Shown in pieces: positions 23,121 through 32,851 of a stretch of DNA of 64,000 bases. A model generated the notes under the pieces. That model had not been told where the DNA came from and made no database searches. It saw only the letters and a list, made by a program, of their open reading frames with translations. Numbering within the stretch: the stretch's first letter is position 1; the number at the start of each line of letters is the position of its first letter. Source of the stretch: Chalciporus piperatus (lineage: Eukaryota; Basidiomycota; Agaricomycetes; Boletales; Boletaceae); NCBI GenBank assembly GCA_038093975.1, contig JBBPTG010000009.1, forward strand, positions 62,001 to 126,000, read 5' to 3'. Made by a program: the position numbers and the translations under genes.

Positions 23121-25170
23121 GAGCTGAGTGGAGAGACGATATGAGAAAGGGAGAGCCGAAGAGAGGTGCTTTGAGTGGATTTATCTAGAATACAGTACTG
23201 TCGACATTAATGGAGTTTACAATAGTTTCGGAGGCCGAGAAGAGGGAAGAAACGGAGAGGTTGAGCGAGGCAGTTTTGCGAATAGGGTTTGCGAATCGGG
23301 GGACGGTGAAAGCACACATTGTGGAAACTGGTTGGTTGCAAGGACTGTCTAAAGTCTTTTCGACTCTAGAATATCCTTGTTGCGTATAGAACCCTCCTCA
23401 ACAAGGAGAATGCTATACGATGGGGTGGGGAATGGAAAACTGGTTGGGCGTCTGACGGGCTGGGCGGAATGGGATTTCTAAATACTCTCAGTCCTGACTG
23501 CCTTGACTCGCTATAAAACAAGGAGGAGTCACTCTCACCCCTGTACCCCTGTCACCACTTCCCGGGGTCTGTCTCATTGCACTGCCCCATCCCGACGTTG
23601 AGTCCATTTCGAGTCCATCGGGACCAGCACTGACTCACACCGACCGTGACCGACGACGCCCGACGAAATAAGTAGGGCACAACTAGTCACCATGCATCAT
23701 ATACATACATCATCATGCATCGTTAACATACCCTAGTCTCCCCTGCTTGCAGTATTGCTGTGTTAATACCGACACAGATGGTGCAATTCCGGGAGTCCGT
23801 GGCGGTGGCCGCTTGCACTGTTCTCAGCTCGACTCACTCTTTCTCACTCCCCATACTGGCTACTCACTAGTTTTCGAGCTCCGAATCTGGCCAGCCTCGG
23901 CGTCATTCCAAACTTGTCATGTCTCTCCTCTTCTCCTCCGCAGCACCTTCTTGCTAAACCCCCTTTTTGTCCTGATCCATCTGATGAGCCACTACGGCGT
24001 TCGCATGACCCCACAGTTTCAGAGTTCTATCCTGTTTCATCATTGCATCGTATTAAATCGTTTATCTGATCTTCCTTAGGCCTAGGTACTCCGGAGAACA
24101 ATCGTTCTCCTACTCTGGTTATCGTACAATTATCTTCTTCCCTGCCACCACGCGCTAGTCGCATGTCAATGGACGACTCTCCACGTGTGATCTGATCCTC
24201 AAGGTTCCACAAGTCACCGCGCGGAGCCACGCGGGTGCTGTCATCATGCAGCTAGTTTGATCTCTGCAAATAGTACACGGAGGGAAATCGTCACCAGCAC
24301 GAGTCACTGCGTCAAATCGTGCAGTAATCTCCTCTGCCGTCCACTCTTCCATTCCGATGCGGCCTGGCTCTAGGGATGTACAGGTTATTATCTTCCAAGT
24401 AGCCCGACCACGCGTGGGCATTGTGTCCAACTAGCCAAAGACAAGTGAAGAATTGCACAGGCAATCGCCTGTAGGCTGCATTGGTATACCCTGATCCGGA
24501 TCAGTGGCAGGTCCTTGACACTGACAGCTTTCCGAAGCAATTCCGAAGAACGATATCCTAGAATATCCTGATCATGTCATAGGTACTCACAAAGCTGAGA
24601 ACCCTATACTAACCACTCATGTACTATTATGCAGCACTAAGAGAAGGTATTAGCTGTGAGTGATCTATATCGTAGGCTTTGTTCTCTTTATGGGTCCATG
24701 CTGCTAATGATCTATCAAGGAACTCCATTCCATCCGTCGGTTCATTTGACAGAAGCACACTCACTAGTACAATTTGCTACTATGTCCGAACTAGCCTAGG
24801 CGACCACGTAATGATGAGCGACAACCCATCATATGTCGTTCATTCTGCGACTTCACTTTCAAGTTCACGATTGCAAGTAGTGGTCAGCATTCGAGAGGCG
24901 TTCTAACCACAGTCTTGAGCAGGTCACTGTCTGAAAGATCTGGCCATGCATGCCTGTGTCTTCGCTGCGATGATGGCAACAAACGCAGCAGCAGCCGCTG
25001 TATCTTGTTTATTACCCCCGTGACATATGCTATTGGCGAGTTGGTTTGCCGTCAGCGACAAAAGCTCGCATATTTCGTTGTAATTCACACTCCACTCATT
25101 CCCAACTCTCTCTCACCAACCAACCTTTGTCGTTCATTCATTTGACTCACTCGTTTTTTGCAGTCTGAAA
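23121..25170. other. Upstream regions of the cyclin and lysozyme genes
   Basis: 2 kb between the divergent starts of the cyclin and the first lysozyme-like gene. A minus-strand open stretch 24155..24430 (about 90 codons, containing EEWTAEEITARFDAVTRAGDD and PPCTIC) has a coding-like composition but no family match and no clear spliced extension. Otherwise I see nothing. Confidence 0.45.
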
Positions 25171-26460
25171 ATGAAACTCACTACATCATTCCTTACTGTG
25201 TTGGTCGCCTTGGCTGTCTCCGTCGCAGGGCACGCCAATGAAGGACAACCCGCCTTGAAGGCCAGACATGTCCGCGTCGCTCGTGGATCCCCTGCGCCTG
25301 CTCCTCGGGACGTCTCAGGCTACGTCAACGTGGTTTCTGCTGGCGCATGCGGAGTCAGCGGCGCTACATGTATGCTCTTTTATTATTCTATATGTTCGTA
25401 GCTAAAGTGATATGTGTTGGCAGCTGAGATCACTGCGTCGAGTGGACCAAACGGAAACATCGATTTCTTGAACTGTGGTGTCACCTCGGGTGGATGGACA
25501 CCTCCCCTCATTGATATCGGCGGCCTTGTCAGCGCGGAACTGTCCCAGGTCGCGTGGAATCCTGATTCTGCTTTCACTGCTTGCCAGCCGTTCGTTTCGA
25601 CCTTTGAAAAGTACGGTCAGCAATATGGAAGTGAGTCTGATGTCACTGTTGGCATGAACCTGTTATTGACCATTAACGACCAGTCCCTGCTATCATGCTC
25701 GCATCATTCGCAATGCAGGAGAGTACGTGCAACCCCGGCGCTGTTGGTGGCAACGGCGAGCAAGGTTTAATGCAAATCACACCTGACAAGTGCGGTGGTG
25801 CACCCGGTGGTAACTGCCAGGATCCTGTTCGTATTTCGATTTATCCATGATTCCTTGTTGTTTAATCATTCGACACTCCCAGGACTACAACATCGGCACA
25901 GCGGCAGCGTTCTTTTCGCAGACTCTGAACGGCCTGAACGGTGACGTCCTCCAGGCCATTGGTCAATACAACGGGTGGTTCCCAGGGATGACCTACGTAA
26001 GTCGGTTGAATAGTGGATAGTTCGCAAGCTGAACATTCTCTCCAGGGCGACGCGACTGCTGCTGCTTCTCAAGGTCACTGCTGGGCGCAGAACAACCTGG
26101 ACTAGTAAGTGTCTGATATCGTTCCTACCCCACGGCTCCGACTGACTGACCATTTCACTCAGCCTCCACCAGTTCTTGAACGGATGGATGCAGGACGTCA
26201 ATGCATACAACAACAACCCGCCTCTCGGCCAATACTTCAACCTCGCTGACTGTTAATTCGCACTTCATCTCCACTTATATACCCCCTGAATATCTGAAAG
26301 CGACAGCGATATTGACGATCACTCCGACTAATCTGACGACGTTTCTTTCATTGGTTCTTAAGGTGTCCGGTAGTCATTGGAGTTCCTAATACCCTCGTCT
26401 TGTGTAGCTACGTTTTGTTTCCCTTGTGGAGTGTGAGGTTGTTTGATTACATCACTAGGA
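25104..26460 (+). repeat. Tandem duplication, unit 1
   Basis: First copy of a duplicated block containing the lysozyme-like gene, about 70 bases of upstream sequence (both copies share TTTGTCGTTCATTCA and TGACTCACTCG before the ATG) and about 200 bases of 3' flank. The second copy is at about 28395..30110, in the same orientation. Confidence 0.85.
25171..26256 (+). CDS. Secreted lysozyme-like protein, SLT/GH23 type, copy 1
   Basis: Predicted secreted muramidase or lytic-transglycosylase-like enzyme acting on peptidoglycan, 271 residues. Exons: 25171..25369, 25424..25630, 25684..25826, 25883..25996, 26046..26104, 26163..26256. The signal peptide is MKLTTSFLTVLVALAVSVAG, followed by a short basic pro-region (KARHVRVARG). 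The lysozyme-like core has the catalytic glutamate E148 in FAMQESTCNPGAVGGNGEQG, followed by LMQITPDKCGG, then AIGQYNGWFPG and a C-terminal HQFLNGWMQDV. Cysteines are numerous, as expected of a secreted enzyme. Intron 3 uses the donor GTTCGT. It lies in tandem with a second copy at 28468; the core domains are almost identical. A bacterial-wall target is inferred from family knowledge; fungi lack peptidoglycan. Confidence 0.88.
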
Positions 26461-26719
26461 AGACGTTATCGATGAAGCTTGAGCTTAAACTACACCAGAC
26501 ACGCTACGTCGCAAAGGGCAGTTCTAATATATTTTCGCGCCTAGTAATCCTTGCCGATATTCCGGGCGTCCGTGAGGGTGGGACCCACTCGTGGGGCTTG
26601 GGTCATCCGAAAATAAGAATTAGGCAACAAAAACATGGGTCACGGAACGGTTATACCATCGCAAATGGTGCATGAATGGTGCCAAAGAGAGCCTATAGTA
26701 TAGTGGAATGGGACGCAGA

Positions 26720-28010
26720 GTAGTTTGTTGACACATCAACACGCACCGACTGCAGTCGTCCTCTCTAGGGCGACACACTCTGCCCATCCTCTGTAGGACA
26801 TCCACGACAGGGTAATCCACATATCGGTGTTCTTTGGCCTCAGAAGAACTGGATAATGACCATATAACTTGCCACCGGAATGCTCCATGCCGTATCCTAT
26901 TCGAGGGGACGTTAGGACTCGAATAACCACAATCACCTTATCCTGCTTATCCAGCGCTTCATGATAATACCTAATTCCATGCTTCAGCCAGCCCCTTACC
27001 GCGGATATGATCCAAGTGCGGCTGCAAATCCGTCTCTTCGATGTTGAGGAACCGATCGGGATTTTTGTCGGCGGTACAGTGCAACAAGAGGTCGTCCACC
27101 GTCAAACGACACTGACGCCGTGAAGAAACAAAAACGAGAACGGGTTTCGTGGGGGTACATTCTACGGTGGCGAGGTAGGCAGGTTTGGACATGGCGATCA
27201 TCAATGAAGGGTGGTGAGGGATAACGGTGAAGCTTTGAAGATGGATGTCCATGTCGAGGGGTCGCGAGCTATACGAGTGATTGATGAGTACTGGGTACTG
27301 AGTCCCGACATGCTCGACAAATGCCTTGGTGAGAAGTTGAAAATGGCATGCGAGGGACTCCGCGCCTGTCCACTCCCCGAGGTCCCTAGCGTTGGCAAGC
27401 GATAGTACATCGCAGGCTACTGTGATCCGCGTCTTGATCCCTGTCTGTGCAGAGACGTACCTCGGCGTCCTTGAGATAATCTCTTGGCCCTCGTACTTAT
27501 ATTGGGCCAACTTCACCTCCAACGAGTTGAACCCCATCAGCGATGAGCAAGGCAATCGCCTGCAGTTCTTTCTCTGACGCTATCTTCTCGATGGGACGCC
27601 CCACTACAAATGCAATCAGTTATTGACCGGTGAAGGAGACACAAGCAAGTCAACACTCAAGCACTCCGAGACCTGCGTTGGCGTGCAGATAATAGTAATG
27701 TCATCCAACAACTTCACATCAGCGCTCAGTGTCTCCCCCGTCAAGCTCACGATCTCCTTCCCTCCTTGCACCACTTCATATTGGTCGACCATCTCCTGCT
27801 TTGGTTCCACGCAAACTGCTCTCGAGTTGTCCTTCTTACTCCCAAACCTCGTCAATGCAAATTCCGCAAATTCCACACAGATCGTCCTTCCACTCCACGT
27901 GGGCGCGCCAATGAACCCATTCTAGTGTCACAGAAGGCCTGAAAAACCCGAGTCTGGATCTTGTTGAACGTTTGGATCGTATTTGAGTAGATCGCTTCGA
28001 TTGGCAGTAA
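26720..28010 (-). pseudogene. Decayed fragment of spliceosomal helicase Brr2 (one helicase cassette)
   Basis: Minus-strand remnant of a Ski2-like helicase cassette closely resembling the second cassette of Brr2. Recognisable in order: IEAIYSNTIQTFNKIQTRVF (about 28000), GAPTWSGRT (Walker A, normally GAPTGSGKT), RAVCVEPKQEMVD, VQGGKEIVSLTGET, CTPTQ, SRR-stop-RQRKN, IADGVQLVGGEVGP (motif II, normally DE-x-Q/H), [80 protein letters not shown], then [17 protein letters not shown] and RCVLMCQQT. The pieces fall in different frames, with stops (one replaces the Trp of SRRWRQRKN). Homology ends after motif VI and does not extend upstream, so only about 430 codons of a protein of roughly 2,000 are present. 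It is almost certainly non-functional. Confidence 0.88.
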
Positions 28011-28394
28011 GTTCACGGAGCTCATCGGCGAGCTTGGTAACCTCAGCAGTAACAACATAGTCCTCGAATAAACAATGCATTGGCACTGAAGTCGGTTCCA
28101 CGACTTACCCCTCTCGGTATCCGAGTAAACAGATTCATGCTCGCCTCCTCGAGAACGAGCTTTATCAGACTCGGCTCAGCGTATATCCTTGGTCCTTTCC
28201 GGCGGCCTTGTCCTTTCCGGAAACGTTGACAACGCCGTCTGACATGCACAATCGCGGGATAGTTCTATTGATAGAGGAGAAAGGTACTCACCAGCGTCGA
28301 TACCGGGAATTAGTCTGGGCCAGCGATATGTCAAAACGCGTACCTTTTGGGTACCTTACCTTTTGTTCCAACTCATACCGCTCGCCCCCTTCCA

Positions 28395-30110
28395 TCTCTC
28401 TCTCTCTCTCCCACCAAAACCTTTGTCGTTCATTCACTCGACTCACTCGCTTTTTTGCATTCTGAGAATGAAACTCACTGCATCATTCCTTACCTTGTTG
28501 GTCGCCTTGACCGTCTCTGTCGCTGGACATGCTAGTGAAGGACAACCCGCCTTGAAGGCGAGACATGTCCGCGCTGCTCGTGGACTCGGTCACACTCACC
28601 AACGCAGATCCTGCAGGACAGGGACTCCGGTTAGTTTCATTTTATCTTGTTTATCTGTAGAATTGTACAGATCAAGGATTCTGGTGGACAATGCTGATCG
28701 AGCCTCCGGGGGAAACTAGCCCAACAACGCTGCGCCAAGCATTGCTACACCTGGTACCTCTGGTGATACTCCCTCAGCACCTGCGCCTCCTCCTCCCCCT
28801 CCTACTTCGGCTGCTCCTCCACCCCCACCTCCCACTTCGACTGATCCTCCACCTCCACCTCCCCCTTCGGCTGATCCTCCTCCGCCACCCCCTACTTCAG
28901 ATGCCCCACCACCACCTCCCCCTACTTCGGATGCTCCCCCCCCGCCAGCGCCAGCATCTGCTCCGCCTCCTTCCACGGATTTGGTAACAGGCCTCGTCAA
29001 CGTGATTTCGGCTGGCGCATGCGGAGTCAGCGGCGCTACCAGTACGCCCTTTTCGTTCTTCTATATACTCATAGCTAAAGTGATATGTATTGGCAGCTGC
29101 GATCACTGCGTCGAGTGGACCAAACGGGAACATCGATTTCTTGAACTGTGGCATCACCTCGGGCGGATGGACACCTCCCCTCATTGATATTGGCGGCCTT
29201 GTCAGCGCGGAACTGTCCCAGGTTGCGTGGAGTCCCGGATCTGCTTTCACTGCTTGCCAGCCGTTCGTTTCGACCTTTGAAAAGTACGGTCAGCAATATG
29301 GAAGTGAGTCTGATGTCACTGTTGGCATGAACCTGTTATTGACCATTAACGACCAGTCCCTGCTATCATGCTCGCATCATTCGCAATGCAGGAGAGTACG
29401 TGCAACCCCGGCGCTGTTGGTGGCAACGGCGAGCAAGGTTTAATGCAAATCACACCTGACAAGTGCGGTGGTGCACCCGGTGGTAACTGCCAGGATCCAG
29501 TTCGTATTCCGGTCTATCCGCGATTCCTTGTTTAATCATTCGACACTCCCAGGACTTCAACATCGGCACAGCGGCAGCGTTCTTTTCGCAGACTCTGAAC
29601 GGCCTGAACGGTGACGTCCTCCTGGCCATTGGTCAATACAACGGGTGGTTCCCAGGGATGACCTACGTAAGTCGGTTGAATAATGGATAGTTTGCAAGCT
29701 GAATGTTCCCTTCAGTACGACGCGACTGCTGCTGCTTCTCAAGGTCACTGCTGGGCGCAGAACAACCTGGACTAGTAAGTGTCTGATATCGTTCCTGCCC
29801 CACGGCTCCGACTGACTGGTGGTTCCGCTCAGCCTCCACCAGTTCTTGAACGGATGGATGCAGGACGTCGATGCACGCAGCAACAACCCGCCTCTCGGCC
29901 AATACTTCAACCTCGCTGGCTGTTAATTTGCACCGCGCCCCCACTTATACCCTATGGATTTCTGGAATCGACAGCGATATTGACGATCGCCCCGACTAAC
30001 CTGACGACGTTCTCCTCCTCGGTTTCGAGTAGTCATTAGAGTCCATGTACCATTGTCTCGGATAGCTATACATTGTTTCTCTTGTTGAATGTGAGGTCTC
30101 GTTCTACCAA
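28395..30110 (+). repeat. Tandem duplication, unit 2
   Basis: Second copy of the lysozyme block. Some introns are virtually base-identical between copies (for example the intron starting GTGAGTCTGATGTCACTG at 25631 and 29304), showing a recent duplication or gene conversion. A (TC)n run lies at its upstream border near 28396. Confidence 0.85.
28468..29926 (+). CDS. Secreted lysozyme-like protein, SLT/GH23 type, copy 2 with proline-rich linker
   Basis: Second tandem copy, 366 residues. Exons: 28468..28629, 28720..29041, 29097..29303, 29357..29499, 29553..29666, 29716..29774, 29833..29926. Signal peptide MKLTASFLTLLVALTVSVAG and pro-region KARHVRAARG match copy 1. A linker of about 90 residues follows, made of repeated units of the form (S/T)-(A/D)-(A/P)-PPPPPP-(T/S), absent from copy 1. 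The catalytic core is then nearly identical to copy 1, with the glutamate at residue 243 in FAMQESTCNP. The acceptor of intron 1 (28719) was chosen to keep the linker in frame; the early linker boundary is less certain. A long Pro-rich spacer often tethers a secreted enzyme at a distance from a wall- or substrate-bound part, but no binding domain is seen here. Confidence 0.82.
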
Positions 30111-30286
30111 GATCATCTTCATGGAAGCACTGCCACCGATCGTGAGATGATATCTTGCCTTTCTCAGAAAAAATTGGGACGAGGATGATCTGATTCTGAA
30201 GGCGACCGCGAAGGACTCGACTGACACTGAGTCCTTGAATAGTCCCTGAATACTTGCTACATTTATCTAAAGATCACTAGAGGGCC

Positions 30287-32710
30287 ATGAGCGATTCTTC
30301 ATCGTCGTCCTCGGTTCCATCTTCGCCCGTTTCAACAGCACCCACATCACCCTCGCCTGAGTTCCAGACGCTAAGCCTCAAGGATGTCACCGACGAAGAC
30401 CGAGCGCAGGCCGCCAAGTTAAAGGCAGAGGCCAATAAAGCGTTCACGAGTACGTCTACCCGACCGATCTGTGATAATCAGTCAAATGATACGTCATCTA
30501 GGTCATAACTTCTCGGGGGCTGTCAAGCTCTACACCAATGCCATCGAATTAAATCCACGGGATGCCACTTTCTGGTGCAATCGAGCGGCTGCACGAACAA
30601 AGTTGGAAGAATATGGGTTCGCGCTCGATGACGCGTGTGAGTGGATATGTACTTTGATGATGTTCACGCGAGACTTGATGGGAGGGTTTAGCTAGGGCTA
30701 TTGAAGTCGATCCAAAGTACGCGAAAGCGTATTATAGGTGTGTGGTGCTTGGTGGAACGTGTGGTGATATGATGATTGACCGGAGCGTATCAGGCGAGCG
30801 ACATGTTACCTCCAGATCGCGAAACCTCAGTCGGCGGTAGCTGACTTCAAGAAGGTGGTCGCGTTAGAGCCGAAGAATGAAGTCGCCAAAGCGCAGTTGA
30901 CGGCGACACAAAAGCTCGTTCGGAAAATCGAGTTCGAGAAGGTGAGGAAGCTGGTTAATTTTATGTGTTAACCCGATGCTGAATGGATATCAGGCGATTG
31001 AGATGGAAGAGGAAAAGAATGCCGTAGAGCGCTGTTTAGAAATAATCGCAGAAGGTCTACTTTAACGCTCAGTTGACACGTCGTCTTCACTGACTGGCTT
31101 AATGCTTAGGAGGATGTGAGGTAGAAAATGACTACACGGGCCCCAAACTCGACATATCCGAGGACGGGAAGTATACCATGACGCAACAATTCATATTAAA
31201 CATGATCGACTGGTTCAAGCAAGGCAAGAAGCTTGCACGGAGATATGCATGGGAGATCGTTCTCGGCGCCCACTCACATTTCGTGCAAGAGGAAAGCTTG
31301 GTCAACCTTGATCTGGTGGATGGATTGACCTGCGACGTCATTGGTGACGTTCACGGTACGTTTTTCCCAACCTCGTCGCTCCTTCGTAATTCACAGGGCG
31401 TGGATTTAATTTCAGGGCAATTCTACGACTTGCTGTATTTATATTCGCTCACGGGCACACCGACGCCTAATCACTGTCTATTGATGAATGGTGATTTGGT
31501 GGACAGAGGATCTTGGTCTATTGAAGTGATATTGACTGCATTTGCCTATAAATGTGAGTACGATTTGCGATACGCGGTCATTCACGGTTATTGATGGTCG
31601 TCAGGGCTATACCCCAACAGAATGTTCATCAATAGAGGTAATCACGAAGCAAAGGACATGAATCGAACATATGGCTTCGAGGGCGAAGCCAAGCACAAGC
31701 ATGGAGAACAGAGTTACAAGGTATGACCCTTTGTATATGATTTTGGACTTGCAGAAGCTGAGCTCCAAACTTAGCTCTTCGCACATGTCTTCACAGAAAG
31801 TCCGTGGCTCGAGCTAGTTGTCCCTTTGGAAACCTGACTTTTTTGCATTAGTCCCTCTGGCTACTTTGGTCAGCGCAACGAAACCATCGAAAGACGTCAC
31901 TGCGAAAACGATATTGTCAGCAGAACAATTGAAGCGTTATTTCGTCGTTCACGGAGGACTTTTCAGCAAGGACGGTGTGACATTAGATGAAATCAGGCAG
32001 ATACCACGCATCGGGAAACAACCTGGGCAGGAGGGTTTGATGTGTCAGTGTCCCATTTTGCCTTACTCCTATGACAGATGCTAATAATCTCATCTCTCCA
32101 GGCGAGGTATGAATTTGAACCAAACTCTATGATCGCTGTCTGACATTGCACAGCTGCTGTGGACAGATCCTCAAGAAGCACCAGGGCGCGGGCCAAGCAA
32201 ACGAGTGCGTAATTCCCTTCGTTTTCCTGAAACGCGTTGCCTCAGCATGCCCCAGGGAGTTGGTCTTGGTTTCGGGCCAGATGTCACGAAACGGTGGTGC
32301 GACCTGAACGGCGTCACTGGTATCATTCGTAGTCACGAAGTGCGCGAAAGTATGCAACTCTCTCGTATGTTGTACCACAGGGTTGGCTGATTCGAGTCTG
32401 TGTTAGACGGCTATGCCATCGAACACGATGGGCTTTGCACAACTGTACGTCCGCCCGCCACGATTCATGCATGTATGCTCACTCCTTACCCAGGTCTTTT
32501 CTGCACCCAATTACGTTGATCAAGTAGGGAACAAAGGCGCATATGTATGTGTTTGAGTCTGTCCGGAAGGAGCGCTCGTTCACACGTCTTCCACAGATCC
32601 GTATAGATTCTGCGGGTGATCTAAAGTACCATCAGTTTGAAGCACAACCTCACCCGCCTATGAAGCCGATGGCATACGCAACAGGCGGTCTATCTAGCTT
32701 AATGATGTAG
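30287..32710 (+). CDS. PPT1: Serine/threonine protein phosphatase 5 (TPR-PPP)
   Basis: PP5, the Hsp90-associated Ser/Thr phosphatase, 540 residues in 16 exons: 30287..30449, 30502..30636, 30692..30737, 30794..30941, 30994..31054, 31110..31355, 31416..31553, 31605..31720, 31775..31799, 31852..32043, 32102..32106, 32154..32204, 32256..32349, 32407..32444, 32494..32544, 32597..32710. TPR repeats ([49 protein letters not shown]) occupy about residues 60-160. The phosphatase core has GDVHG (263-267), GDLVDRG (292-298), RGNHE (323-327), HGG (393-395), IIRSHEVR and [20 protein letters not shown]. Exon 11 is only five bases (GCGAG), needed to complete MCELLWTDPQ. Some donors are unusual (GTCTAC at 31055, GTCCGT at 31800) but keep the frame and the family sequence. 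Confidence 0.93.
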
Positions 32711-32851
32711 ATTCGATGTAAAGTCATGTAGCCTCAATCTTGTCTAGGCAGACACATATGTAGGCATGCGGGCGTGGGAACTAGTGTAGACCTTACCTTC
32801 TCTGCAACGAACTCGTCTGTGAAGTATTTCGCTACCGGTGTCTGACATCCC

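Noticed and set aside
26971..27555. Intact minus-strand gene of about 194 codons
   Set aside because: Its sequence is a mid-piece of Brr2; neighbouring Brr2 blocks lie in other frames with stops, so this is part of a pseudogene.
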